From the NCBI RefSeq assembly GCF_037126465.1, contig NC_088207.1, positions 42,716,143 through 42,780,142 of the forward strand: DNA of 64,000 nt, written 5' to 3'. This DNA is from Ornithodoros turicata (Eukaryota > Arthropoda > Arachnida > Ixodida > Argasidae). How positions within the stretch are numbered: position 1 is the first letter of the stretch; each line of letters starts with the position of its first letter. Shown one piece after another: positions 24,396-38,500 of the stretch. The position numbers were made by a program, and so were the translations under genes. The notes below the pieces were generated by a model, which was not told the DNA's origin, searched no databases, and saw nothing but the letters and a program-made list of their open reading frames with translations.

Positions 24396-27300
24396 CACGC
24401 ACTATTGTTACATAAAATGACATAAGGTGGTGCAAGGTGCATGGTGGACAAACTTCATTATGAGACAAAGCCTGAGCCTGGGCGACGGAAGTATATACGG
24501 ACGACACAGAGACTTCAGACCAGCTATTATATTTCACTGAAGAACAAAACAGACAGCAAAATATACAGAGAAGCCCGGAGGGAAACGTCGGAAAAAAGTG
24601 AAAAACATGGCTTGGGTGAAAACTCGGAACTCGAGGGAGGAAGAGATACACAGCAATAACGAAGAGAGGAGCCACGTTCTCGAGAAATCGAGTAATACTA
24701 CATTTCTTCTACAGAGGCTTCACAAGGCTTCTTTCCGGGAGAGTATACCGCGTGCCGAATGGCACGCTCGGTGTCTATGTCCTGTGGTCCTCTCGCGAGG
24801 TCTATGGCCAGTAAGAGCCCCAAGCTCCCAATAGAGTTACATGTAAAGACCGACACCTTCCTTCAGTTTGATGTTCCATAGAATCAACTTAAAAAATCAA
24901 TTGTAAACTGGTTTACGAAGTGGTTTGCACGGGGAACTTGCACTTGTAACTGCATGGTTCCACTATTGCAAACATTTTCCTCCTGGCAGAGCTCCGTTAA
25001 GTCTTCCGCACCGGAGATTACATTACAGCTTTATAAGCACGTGTATAAGTAGGTGTGCACGCATATTAATATGCAAAAAACATTCTAGCGGACACAAGGA
25101 CCCAGGGATTGCCCTACACCCAGAGTCAGATTTAAGATTTTCTCGGGGGGGGGGGGGGGGGGGGGGGTCCTGTCTTGGCCAGTATTCTACTACACTACTT
25201 AAGGTAAATTGAAACTCTATGTAACGACAGAAATTGGGGGTCAGGACATCCAGAATCCCCCCCAGATACACTTCTGCCTACAACCCCCTCTCCTGTTTTT
25301 TTTAGCACCCCGCTGAAATTTTTTAGATTGCCCAATACAGCTCGGCTACCAACGCATGAAACATGCACCCTTACGCATATGCCCCCCCCCTCCCCCCTCA
25401 AGTGATCGATTTCTGCGGAAATTACTGGGACCTTGTACCAGATTCTCAAGGTAAAATATTATGTGATGTCTTGTCTTTTCCACGTAACTTCACTGTTTTG
25501 GAAGTATTTGCTATCGTGGACACTCGCTCTGCGTTCCTGATGCAAGCTACAAAACGTCTTGCTGGTTTTGAGCCTATCGTGTTTGTGTTCGTTTACGTGT
25601 CTTGCCCATCGCTCAGGCTTGCCTATCATGCCAGCTGCACTAGGTTGAAGAAGCGTGCCTTGAACACTGAAACCAGAACTGGTCAAATTGGATATATGCG
25701 TGAATAACGCGCATGTCCTATCGAAGCAAATAGGCCCATTAGGCACAGCACCCTCCATTAGCGAGCGCATGTGCGCATGACGCATGAAGATTCAGGTTCG
25801 GGGGCGCCTATACCCTTTGGAATCAGGGCGGGCCACAGGCAAAAGGACAACACAAAAAACGGCACAAAAATGAAGTCACTGTTCCACAGGGTTCCACATA
25901 GCTGGCAAACACCCCTCGTCTTCTAGGCGTCGTTGTGCATTGTGTTTCGAGGCTTCGTCGATAGATGTCATTGGCTCGGGCCGTTTGTCCCACTGATCTC
26001 TATGTATAAAGGCTGGATCGCGCATGGGAGAGGGGCTCGTGGGGGAGAGGCGTGCCTTCGGGCCGCCATGTTGGTGGGCCCTAAAGTGCTGTGTGTGCCC
26101 ATAGAAAACAATGGGAGGCAACAGAGATTGTGAGTATTTATTGCGCTGCTAGCATTGATCGTTGTTTGTCATCACACAATTTTGTAAGGTGCCAGTATAC
26201 TGATGTATCCTAACAGTGTTTCACAGGTGTCCTGCCGTTCGATTCTTAATTACATTATGTTTTGCATTCCGAAACTAGACCGTCACTGCAGTGCAGCGCT
26301 GGGGATTGTACTACAGCACGTTTCCCAGCCAATATTTCAATAAGAAACGACTTGAGGTTAACAACAACCATGTATATAATATCCCGTACTGCGTTCTGAA
26401 CAAAAATTGTTCCATAAAGAACGGTCCGGGAAAAGATATACTCCCATGGCCATAGCCTCCTATATACTTCAAGGAAGGATACTTCTTGTAGTATATAGGA
26501 GGCTATGGCATGGCAGAAAGAGATCGTTCTGTAGAATCACAGCCGTTGTTTTAGCCGTGTATGCGTTTAGTATGATTTATATCAAGCATCGCCTTAGAAA
26601 GAGTCTTTTAGTAAACGACAGCGGTGCTTTGCCTCGCAAATATGGACACACCGAAGCAGCGCAAATAATTACTTCACGCAATTAGATCACACTCGTTAGG
26701 ACAGTTAATCAGGTAGTGATGTAAGCTTAATCAATTAAGTTACTTAGAAAGTGGTAACACCTTGAGACACAGGACTTATCTCTTTTTGAAGTACAGCCCT
26801 TCTATGTTTGTTTGCTTCTTCCTTTATTTGTTCTGATTATTTGCAGGCGCGGTTGTGCCAAACTGAATGTCCTTCTCCAGCACTCCCATGCTTTTGTTGA
26901 ATACAACTGCAGCGTGAGAAAAGCTTCTTGGGGATGGGGGTCCTGCTATCCAGTGCTGACTTTGTCATGCTTGTTATGTGGAGCATGTTCCAAAAAATGC
27001 AGCTGCACATCTGAAACTCCAATCATCCATCGTCATCTAAAAGGGAGTGTCGTAGCACCGTTGTGAGACCAGACACACTTTCTGAAGATCTTCTATGGCA
27101 CCTTCCACAGTTTGCACAATTTTGTCAAGCATCGAAGTCTCTCATAGGAACCACTTTGCATCAACTGTCACTCCCATCTTAGATTTTGATGTGCAAGGGC
27201 CCTCTTGCAGTGGTCTGCAAATTGCAACAGGACGATTTGGAGCTTGAAACAGTTGTGATTTTGTCATTTCGGCCCTCGTGTACCCAGTCTGTGAAACGTA

Positions 27301-29307
27301 AACAAAAAAAGTCTAACACGATATGCTTTTGTAAAGAAGATCACTGATGATGATGAGTAAAGAGAACATAAAAGTTCAAGTTTATTCAACATTTTATATC
27401 ATTCATTATATTATTCAACATTATCAAGTTTATTCAAGTTCAACATTTATTTCTTGCACTTATGCGTTTCAGGATACAATGAACGTGCAGGGAGGTCGCA
27501 AAAGACTACATTTATTGTTTTGTCACCTTGCTACAATGACAATATATATTTTAGGAATGACAATGGACAGGTACACTCTCTAAATTTGTAGCACTCAATT
27601 TTAGGTTGGAATGAGCAATGAATAGCAACTTCCCTTCTGATATTTTGTCATATATGCTGAATTTTAAATTTAATGTGATCAAATATGTGATAATATAATA
27701 ATATATATAGGAATAATAATATATAAGAATATAATATGTGATAAATGAATGTGATCAACAGTAGATGTAAACAACACCAGTAGCCAGAGAAGTGCATTCT
27801 CAAGAAATAATTTTCTTCTTATAGCATATATGTGCATGCCTATTAACTGAAACAATTATCACAGTTCCCTGACAAGTTTTAATTTCTCAGAGTGTACTGT
27901 AGAGGCGGCTTAGATCTACAACAGTTAATACAAGGTATTATATACCGTGAATACATTTGAAAATCCCATGTGACACATATGCTTTTACTTTATGCAGGTG
28001 CTGTGGTAATCAAAGTTGGTGGGCACTATGCAGGTTCTGCACCCATTTCTTGAGTATGTCGAGGCAGCTGTGAAGTAACCTGTATTGATTATGATTATTC
28101 CAATTTTTATGGTGCATCGACAACAAAGGTCATAATACATCAGAACATTGGTTTGGATGCAGCTTGTTAAAATGTGTTGGTTTATGTTGTTTAACAATAT
28201 GTTGTTTAACAAATGCATTGGACAAATGTTAAAGCATCAGTTTAAAACAGGGTTTACAATCCCTGTATCTTCTAAAAATTGAAAAGGTTAAAAACTATTC
28301 TAAAAAGAATATGGGTAACTCTTCTAAACAGGAATAGAATTATTATATTGCTGGGTGAAGGAGCCTAAGGTGTATAAGGTGTGTTTCTGACATGAACATG
28401 TAAGAAAATGTGCAAAATTGAGAGAGACTAACCACAGTGCGTACACTTAAGTGATTCCTTCCTGTAAAGTAGAAACCCGTGGATAGAAACATAATACTTA
28501 CCTGTACACTCAGTCGCATCACACTTCATAAACGATCCTCTGGGTAGCCCTATGAGGAAATCTGTTTTGAGAGACCACTTTTGCCTTAAAAACTGCTACA
28601 AATAGCACGACACGCTACAAATTATTATTATCGCAACAAGCTGACGACACAGCTCAAACACAAAGGCGGTATTCAAGTCGCGCCACACCACCGTTACGTA
28701 GGATTCTTTGTCACAAATCAAACCAAGGCACAAAACAATACAAATACATGAAAAAGGGTGACAATCTTGGTCTCATTACGACGTAATACCGAACTTGTGC
28801 GCGAAGGTAATTCAAAGAAATGAATGTGGCACTTGCTTCCGCAGAGAACACCGTGTACCATGCTAGCAATGCATGCAAAAAAGCGCTCGAGTGCTCGCAC
28901 ATATATTGATGACAACACTACCTGTGTAGTGTAGCATGTTCTTTCAAGCATATTATGCACTCAAACTGTATTTGCCGCCGGGTAAAATGCAAGTGTGCTC
29001 GATTGAACGTCGGAAGAGCGATCAAGCAACCTGCATCCAGTGTTCGTTTTGGGTAAAAAAACACTTCATAATGGTCAAGTAAATATACAGAATGGACGCC
29101 TATTTATTCCTTGATGAAGAGTGACTCACCTGTATAAATTTAGGCCCTGTAACCCTGCCAGTACGGTTGGTACGACCGTAATTGCAAGAAGTTGCCATGA
29201 TCGCTGCGGCGGCTGTTGTGGGTACAGTAAGATGGCGGCCTGTTTCTTCACGCTAGCGCTCCCTATCCGCCATCCAGCCTTTTACAATCGAGATCAGTGG
29301 TTTGTCC
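24396..29307. other. 4.9 kb of repeats, no gene recognised
   Basis: Holds a poly-G relative of MITE family A at about 25121-25420 (G23-type run at 25146) whose ends are too decayed to fix. A small hairpin at 26443-26513 has arms containing ATAGCCTCCTATATACT. A dispersed repeat at about 25990-26075 recurs inverted at 29227-29303 (shared words AAGGCTGGAT and GCCGCCAT). AT-rich low-complexity sequence lies at 27640-27750. Open frames here show no family motif. Confidence 0.4.
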
Positions 29308-30647
29308 AGAGCCGGCCGTATATTAAAAGGGAGTCTGGCCATTAATGGGTCATGCCTATACCTGAAGCTCCGCCCACTTTTTCAGCTTTCCGACCAATGA
29401 AGTCTTGAAATATGGGGCGCTATCAATCAGCCTATCCTCACTATTTGCCCCCTTATCCAACATGGGCAGCGCCATTTTGGGTGGCAAGTGGATTGGATGG
29501 GATTGAAATGGATAGCTCTCGCAATCTGCAAAATTGGTGGATTTTTGGTGCCAATTTTGATGAGCGCCACCTAGGGAGCGTAAGGCACGTCGGGAATTGT
29601 CGTCTGCTTCCGTCATTGTACCGTTGCCGGCAGAACCACCTGCTGGGACACACTCTGTTGTCGGTAGATGGGTAGAAATCCAGCGAACCGGTAGAATGTA
29701 GGAAGGGAGTTGCCTCAGGACAGAAGCCGCCGATATTTCGAACAGAGACTGTTCTTCTTCTGGGCACCGTCCTCATCATTGGCATGGTATTTAAAGGGTT
29801 AGGTGTGACGTGTTTAAAGGTTCATGCGAATTGTGGGTCAACAGCCCGGAGGGAAGAAAGGTTCCGTACGGGTTTTTACGGCCGGAGTGAATGGCTGCTT
29901 TGTTAGAGTGTGGAGGGGATTATGTGAACGTAGTGATCTAGGCTACAGACCGGTTACAGAAAAATGGAAGGTTCACGAACACGTGGACGAAACGGGACTG
30001 TTGTCCCGTTTCGTCCACGTCACACGTCACACCACCCTTTAAATACCCGTTTCGTCCACGTCCACGTCACACCTAACCCTTTAAATACCATGCCAATGAT
30101 GAGGACGGTGCCCAGAAGAAGAACAGTCTCTGTTCGAAATATCGGCGGCTTCTGTCCTGAGGCAACTCCCTTCCTCTGTTGTCGGTAGGATTTTAAATCA
30201 AATCTACATGAATAGTTGGAATATAAGAGGCAAGAATATTTATATCCATGAAATCCAGCAATTAAATATAAGATTGTACAGCACAGCGCCGTTTTTGTTA
30301 TGTTTTCGTTGTGATTGCCGTGTTCACTAGGCCTAACACCGGCGACAAAACGTATTATTTTCGGTTAGATATCGATGGATGAGCATCAGTTGAAACTGAT
30401 TTCCGAGAAACGTATATGAGGATGTACATTTGCAGCGTAAAATCAGAGTAGTCTGTGAAAATTTTTTGTCACGAAATCCCCGCTTCACTGTGTTTGTTTT
30501 CGTCGCCATTTTGGGTGGCAGTGAGGTGTCATGGCGACCCCCTTGATAAAGAGCAAACCAATCAGTGGAGCGAAACTGTGATTGACAAGTCGAGCCTCTT
30601 TTTGTGACTCCTCCCAATGGCCAGACTCCCTTTTAATATACGGCTCT
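29308..30647. mobile_element. TIR element of 1.3 kb carrying a foldback insertion
   Basis: Outer ends AGAGCC..GTATATTAAAAGGGAG and its inverse at 30620-30647 continue inward for about 40 bp. A second pair of inverted blocks, CGCCATTTTGGGTGGCA, lies near 29471 and 30505. No transposase is readable, so it is non-autonomous. About 500 bp of its length is a later foldback insertion (29668-30173). Confidence 0.65.
29668..30173. mobile_element. Foldback element with 112-bp arms
   Basis: Left arm 29701-29812 and right arm 30063-30174 are nearly perfect inverted copies, sharing GATATTTCGAACAGAGACTG and neighbouring sequence. The direct repeat ctctgttgtcggtag (29653-29667 and 30174-30188) flanks the insertion and looks like a 15-bp target-site duplication. 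Confidence 0.75.
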
Positions 30648-31140
30648 GCGTTTGTCAGAGTCACAGTGACTCTACCGTTTTTCTGGCTGACGGTTGTGTT
30701 TGGCTGGGCGAGCGTTGTCGGTGTTGTCGGCGCGTCGGCGCATTGTGGGATTCCTTTCCGTTCTGGCCGCTTGGGGCGTTGCTTGTCGTTGCAATTTCGT
30801 TGCACCTGTTCTCCGCTGTTGGCGCTAGCAGCACTAGGCCCACTAGGCGCTCAGAGCTGTAGGCCGGAGCCGTAGCCGTAGCCTCTGTAGGCGCTTGTTG
30901 TGTTGTTCGTCGTCAACAGTAGTGCGTCTGTTTCTGTGGTATTTTGTATTTTGTTTTCCTACGCCCGGCTGTGGTTCTCTAGTTACTTCCTCGCAGTTTC
31001 GCTGTACGTGTCTTCTGTTCTGTGTATTTTCATATTGAATTTCTCGAGTTGATGCATAATATGTTATCCGTAGATACGGAGTGTGCGACGTTTTCGGGCT
31101 AAATGCACTTCACGAATTCGGGGGCAGAAGTCGGTGATTC
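30648..31140 (+). promoter_or_regulatory. G+C-rich stretch, possible MGST3 promoter or 5' UTR exon
   Basis: CpG words are much denser here than in the surrounding A+T-rich DNA, especially at 30700-30920. The MGST3 coding start at 32533 follows a splice acceptor (ends 32518), so an upstream non-coding exon must exist. This is the best-looking place for it, but no transcription start element can be assigned. Confidence 0.25.
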
Positions 31141-32518
31141 GGAGTCAAATCGTGTGATATATGTGCAGTAGTAGTGCATGTCTCCGATTATTTCCAAATT
31201 GGTGCTGGGCAGTTGTTCTTGTGATGTCTCGGTGTTGTGGAACTGTAGGACCACAAAACATTCGAAAAATCAGCATCTTATCAGTCAGGTTGGTCACGAG
31301 CCATCGAAATTTACATAGACGCCACACAGCACAAAGGGATATACATGTTGTTCAGTGCTCGTCTACGTAAATTTCGGTGCGGTGCGGTTCGGTACAGCCA
31401 ATTTCCCCCTACTACCCTTCCTGTTGTTTTGCAACACCCCGCTGAAGTTTCTGTGATTGCCCGACACAACTCGGCTGCCAGCACACATATACCCATAATC
31501 ATATACCCATAAACATACACAATACACAGCAATTGATACTGAGCTAAATTTACATTGAAAGATAGTTAGCACTGTGTATGATGGCAGACTTATTGAAAAA
31601 GGTGAAAGCAAACTTCCTTGTAGCTTTGGCGCTCAGTTATCATAAGTGCAGTGTGATATATTGTCTTTGGTGACTGAATGGCTCTATTATGCAATGTATA
31701 GTACATTTTCCTGCAAGTAGTTAGTTAGTACAAATCTGTAAGTGCTTTTTGTCGTTTTTCTGCTGCAAATGATTTTGACCTCACTGGGGATAGGAGGGGA
31801 TGGGATATCTCATCCAGAAATGAGCAAATTTCTCGAGAAATGTAGCACGTTACAAGTTATGTTACTGTGTGGAAAATGTAATGAAATGAAGCTCCGAAGC
31901 CGCCCTCATGTTGCTTGCTACATAATATGCGATATTTCATGCTTGACATTCAATATAATTAACATCAGGTTTTGATGTCGCAGTGGGTGGTGTATGGCGT
32001 CTCCTTCAATCTTCAGTACGATGAAGGAAGCTGTGCACTTATGTGCTTCCTTATGTTGGAGTTACAGTAGCGAGTTATACTTGCAATGAGTTGCCCAAAC
32101 AGTGACTTCATCCACGAGATGTTCGAGATGTCTTTTAAGCCATAAGGTACACAATAAATAGAAAATTTGCTAGAAATTGTAAATGTGCTGTATTGGAATG
32201 GCTGTAGAAGGCACCCAGTAAACTTTAAGCGAAGCAAATTAGTTTTCCTATTGAGTCACAAATGTTTTACCGGTCTGGCACTTGGGGTGGCCATTTCATG
32301 GAAGGGTAATTGCAAAATGCAGTGACAATGATGAGTGGAGTATAGCCACACCCACACATCATTTTTTGGGTGTGGTGAAAGTCCAGATAACATTGGAACT
32401 TTATCTAGACAGGTTCCGAAAGCACACTCTATGCCACGCCAAATTTTCTTGTGAATTTCGTTATGGTTAACTGTGCTGACATCTTCCATTTGTTTTGACA
32501 TAGATTTTATTTTCCAGG
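31141..32518. other. Probable 5' intron or flank of MGST3
   Basis: No coding exon recognised. The segment 31420-31480 (CAACACCCCGCTGAA, then GATTGCCCGACAC) is a relative of the repeat at 25295-25350. Confidence 0.4.
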
Positions 32519-32532
32519 TGACTGATTTCAAC

Positions 32533-35500
32533 ATGATGACGCTCACACTTCAGCGAGAATATGGCTATGTTGTCTTAGTAGGTGTGGGGTCAGCATTTGT
32601 GAACTTATGGCACCAGTCTTTGGTTGGAAGAGCCAGGAAGAAGTATGATGTTAAGGTAATGTGACGATACACTTGATTCAGGACAGCGGCACTGTGCATT
32701 GTGTGCACGGTTCTTTGCTTTTTGTTTTTGCACTTGTTGAACGTTGTAGCGTAAGATCAGCCACTTTAGCTCATCGGATAGCAATAATAAAGGAGAAGTC
32801 CCATTTTCCTGGAGACCATCCCAGACTTCAAATTTTCACTGATCATTCCTACACACAAACATAATTAACAGTGAAGAGCAGTGCTTTGTTTAGCGACATA
32901 CAGGGTGTTTCAATTATGTGATACGAAATGGTATTAAAAAATTACTTTTCAAATCTACTACTCAATCTACTTGTCAAATGCCCTGTAGAATGGTCCACTT
33001 AGAAAAATCAAAGACAAAGAAGGTCTTACCACAATGCCCACTGGTGCTAGCAGCCCGCACGCATCGATGTTCGGGTGCATTTTTTATATGAAAAATATTA
33101 CATACAGATATTTTTTTTTGTATTAGTCTGCAAATCAAGTCACACCCTTTCATAATGCGTCAGAAACAGAACATCTTTGAGATGGCTTTCTGCGCTGCTT
33201 TAATGGCTCTGCAGCAATGCTATATTTCTTTCACATACACACTTCCTACACACGCCTTCTTGTGAACAGCTTCAGTGTGAAGTTGTGAACACTTTTGCTT
33301 GGCATGTAGCAGCAGCAGCAGCTGTTCTGAAGTGAACATACCCAGAGTTCAACATAATGTTATGCTAATAACGATTATTCTCTTCTGCAGTACCCAGCGA
33401 TGTACTCTGACAAAAACATGGTTTTCAACTGCATTCAGAGAGCCCACCAGAACTAGTAAGTGTGCCTAGAGTTCTATAAGCTATGTTTGCATGCATTTGC
33501 CAGCTGACTCTTTAGACTAGAAAAATCTAAGCTTTCTGACTTTTTGGGCAACACTGTTGGCACCATCAAACTCTTCATAGAACCAACATATTTCTGTATC
33601 CAATGTGTCGGACCACTTCTTTGATATGCAGGTCGTCTTGAACTTGCCTGATTTTTAGTAGGACATGTCTAGTAACAACAATGCAAATGACATTTCGTGT
33701 CCTGATGTTTTAACGTAGCTTTGTTTGTTGGTTGCACCAAGCAACACATGTGTAGATGACTGTGTGTAGGCTGAGGAGTTTACACATATGTGCCAAACTG
33801 TATCTCTTCAAGCACACTGCTGCCAGTAGATTTAGAAATCTGCGCAATATAAGTTTATGCCATTACATTAGTTCTTTGTCACGTTCATCTGTGAGTGGTC
33901 AGACATACACTGGTGGATTTGGAAACCTCTTTGGCTGTACAAGGTCTGATTGAGAAATAATGACACAGATTCAGAATCATGCAATGCAACCCAATAGGGT
34001 CGCAACATTTTTCTTTTTCAAAATTTCCTCATTTAATATATTTTTTAGAGCTGTGTGAATATTCAAAATTTTGAATACGAAACGAATATCTGATGCTATT
34101 CGAATGTTATTCGCAACCTATTTTCAGTATTAGAATTTTTCAAATATTTCCGCTATCACCAGCCCGCAAGTGGGCTTCACCTCATAACATACAAGAGTTA
34201 GGTGAAGCCCAATTCAACATTGCCGCCATTGTTCTTTTGGTGTGCGACTAAATTCTGCAAGTCTGCTTCACCTCATTACACTCGAGTGTTTACAATATTC
34301 TATCGCTAAGGTGTACAACTTCTGTGAGCTCATGGTCAACACTGTACTCTGGGCACTGAATTTTCCAGTAAATGTGCTCCCAACTTTCAGAGTTATGTTA
34401 TGTTCAGTAACAGATGGAAATATGTGCAGTTTCTAAAAAAAGTACAGGGAATTCACAATGTAAACATAGAAATGAGGAGAGGCACACAAACCAGGCTGCA
34501 TGGAACATGTTGACTAACTCTCATTGCAGTTTATCCCACTAATGCAGTCCACCATACACAACATGGAGAGACCCTTCTTCTCACGATATGTTATGCTGGG
34601 TGAAAAGCTCAAAAGTTTGGAGCAGAACATCATTGAATGAGCACAACACCACAAAATATTTCACCATGAAAGTATTCGAAATTATTCGAATCGGGCTTGT
34701 TCTGATTATTAAAATTCAATTCGCCGCCTGAAGAAATTATTCGGATTCGACTCACAGTGCAGGTGAAATATTTGTAAACAGCAAGGGAAATTTTGCTATT
34801 CGTGCCGCTCTAGGCATTCCTTTGGTAGGCGTTGCCATTCTGCAAGTTGGCTTCACCTAACTCCTAAGTGCATTGCGGGCCAGCCAACTTTAGGAAACGC
34901 TCAGTGTTTAATTTTTTTACAATGTTCTAAAATCGTTCAAATACATGTACCGTACGTATACACACTGCCATGTACATATGGATATGCATGCCGGCAGCGG
35001 CAGAATGCTACAGGCTACTGTGGCGTAACTGCAGGTTTATAAATGTTGATGTATGACCTTCACAAACCCCAGCACAGATTGTCCATCTGCGCTCATGCAG
35101 AGGGAAACAGAGGCAGTCTCATTACTTTTTAATCAGCCCTTGTAGGGAAGCTAAAGTAGTTTTTTGTGCCTGTATCACAACATGCTGAAAGGTACGCTTC
35201 AACTTCTTGCACTTTTACATACTGCAAAAACTGGAATCAAAATTTTTAAATTTTTGTCACACTCAACAACTTTTCATGAATTCTTGAGGAAATACAGTGG
35301 CCAAAGCTGCAACCTAAATTGCAGAGTTTTTGAGTTGGCAAAAAAGTACGTACTGCAAACATATTAGTTTTTGTGAATTTGATGACAACAAAATAATATT
35401 TTAGAAATTGTCTTTGCCGATAAAGTGGCAGTTATCCTGACCAAACTGTCTTGAAGATTTGTGAAAAATTGATCACACAAAGAAAAGTATGTTGAATCTA

Positions 35501-38500
35501 TGTTTAGAAATATATGTTTACGGTATGTCATTGTTTACTGTGCTAAGCACTCATAGGTTGCCAAACTTTGGTTCTGAGTTGAGTGCTACAGTTTTTTGTC
35601 TTCGTCATTTCATCTTCTGATTCACCGCAACTCAAGTATTTGTTACTTCCAGCTTGGAAAACTACCCTCAGTTTTTGTTCCTGCTGTTTGCTGGGAGTCT
35701 TGAACATCCAGTAAGTTTGTGCATTTATACCTTGCAAAATGTCCGACCTCTTCGTCCAAGTCTACTTGAGGTCTCAACCTGATCCTGAAGCATAGTTCAG
35801 CAGCTCAAGATTGTGTTCAGCGCTTTATGTAACAGCACGAACCTGAGTATTTCACCGTAAAATTCGTTTTATAAGTGAACACTGCAAATTAACTCTCTTT
35901 GCAAGTAATTTAACGGGATGACGATGAACGCACCTGCCGCGTAAGCGCACTCTACACCATGCACCTTCTCCATGCCAACATTGACCATTCCAGTTTGGTC
36001 ACTGCACAGAAAAAGCGATGTGAAATCATCGAAGAGATAATTTGCTAACAGACATGTGGCACCATATCTCCTTCCCCCTTCCCTTTCTTTGTACAGCAGA
36101 GTGTTTAGTCGTGTATATGTCTATACTATATATATATACTTATGTGTTTCACCACTTCATTTTGTACCTGAGGAAGCGTGGACCTCCATGCGAAAGCTTG
36201 TACAAATTAAACTTAAACAAAAATCTTTAGTGTCGGTTTCTGTATTTTGTTTATGTGATCTACAGGACTTGACTCCCCTCTTCGTATATGCTTCTAACAC
36301 ACCATTACTAAAGTTTACATTTTTAGTTTTACAGATGAAGTTACATTCTTAAATGAGCAAATTGTGCAAAATTGTGCCAAAAATCTGTGCAAGCGTGTGA
36401 ACTTGTTGTCGCACTTGCATTTGCTTCGTGAAATCGCTTCCGCTGCCTTTTTCCCATAAACACGCACAAGCGAGAAATGTTGTAGCAGACGACACAAGAC
36501 AGAACGGTGCCTCAAAGATGCATGTGATGTAAACGTTGGAAACATATCACTCAGCGAGCAGCGAGAGGTCAAATATGGCAATCAGCTACGTACATCTGTG
36601 TTTTTTTTACTTGTGGGTAGTCAGTACCTGATGTTTAAACAGGCAGAGATGCTTGCATGGCAACCGTACCGATGACAACATAGTGTTGCAGTAAAAGCAG
36701 ACACATCTGCTTTTACTTTCGCAGTACCTCTGAGCAGTCAAATGTGCATTTTCTACTGTGCACCCGTATCCTCGAGGCGTTCCATTTTTCGTGTTCCACC
36801 ATCCAGTCTTTTTGCGTTTCGGGCCTTTGCTTCTGCAGCATCAGATTTCGGACTCCAACAACATTTTGACTGATACAGCTCAATTTTACACAAGGTATGC
36901 ATTTGTTTCTTGTTTTATCGATATATCCTCTGTAGAACCGTTTTGGAATAACATCTCGAAACATCGCAAGTGTAATTTACATTTTTTTGTGTGCATTCCA
37001 TTGGTTTACAAGTGAGCCATCTCGAAAGTGAGAAGGAGAATATCTGGTCACAGATACCAATGAGACTGTAATTTCTCGCTCGCGCTGCTGATTTCACTCT
37101 GTCTTGCTGAGTCTCGGGAATATTATAGCGAGAAACGTGAAGTTTTTTTCCGCTCTAACATTTAACAAGTGCTGATTTGGGAATGCAGATGTCAGTGCTC
37201 ACAACATATGAGCATGTAAGGGACGACATATGACCTACGAGTGACACTGAGGTCATCCGTTCAAACATGTGCAACAGCGAAGATGTGTACACGTGGCTGC
37301 AGCGATATGCTGAACAGACGCACGCCTCATGAAATGTGTGCAGTGAAAAGAAGGCGACTGCTTGTAAATGGTAACCAAAAACTTTATTCATGCTGGACGT
37401 AGAATTTGAAAAGCATCTTGTTGACATGGTGTTCTGTACTATCAGGATGGTGTATCACAGGGTATGGAAATGCCAGCTCTCTAGCTGCAGCAAAACCTCT
37501 TGCTCAAAGAGAAACACGTGCTGTCCAGCCAAAGTGGACATCAAAATAAATGCCCTTGAGAACCCTCGATTTTGCATCCTTTTCTTATTCCCGTGGTGCT
37601 GCAAGTGCAAATTCCGCTTTTCCAGAGTTGGAACTATAGCTTCAAAACCGCAGGCGTTAGCACTCATTGCAATAGGAATCGGAAGCGGAAACCAGAATCA
37701 AATGAACTGCGCCCTGTGTTGTATTCATCAACCTTCCTTTCTATCCAATCATCTTTAATGTTCAGGAATCATCCATCACATTTGTGGATGGACATCATTG
37801 GACAGTCTCCATGTATTTGCTTGTGTGATAACTGTAGTTTATAAATACTTTTGTGCAGCGTTGAAGCCCTGGTCATAAACTGTGTTTTACATCCCAGGCA
37901 AAACAGCGGCTGAGCCTTAGAAGGCCCTTGAAAGACCCTTGAATTTTTGTTCCAAAATTCAGTGGGAACCACGATTCATCGCTGCATTTTGCCACATAGA
38001 AGACAAACGTAATACTGCTATTCAAGCTTTGCAAGTTACACGTGCAGGGTGCTTTTTTTAGCTGCGCCGGACGTTTAAAAAAAAGCTACGAGAGTAGCAT
38101 AGACGTCGTTTTTGCAGTTGCGTTTTACGGCCAGGCGGCCATCCTCTCTGAGAGAGTATGTGACTGCTAGATGACTAATTACCTAAGATTCATTAATTCT
38201 TTAATTACGCTATCTTGAGCAAAAGTGAGATAGCACAATGGGAGACGATCTTTGTTGAAAGCAATTCTGTCTTTTAAAAATCCTGAATTGAGCACGTGCG
38301 TAGACATATCCAACGCCGAATTTTGCTATGCAAATGAGCCGAAAACTGCGTGCATTAGAAGTGCAGGGAGGACAGCGCTCACTCCGTGTCAGGATACCAC
38401 GCGCTTGCCAGGTGAGCTGCCACTGCCAAAGATCACGTGCTCCTCAGGTACATGGTCTTGGTTTCCGCTCATTCACATCGCAATATTCGATTATGGATAT

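Noticed and set aside
26838..27290. Possible coding remnant downstream of a CAG acceptor-like site
   Set aside because: Frequent stops and no recognisable family.
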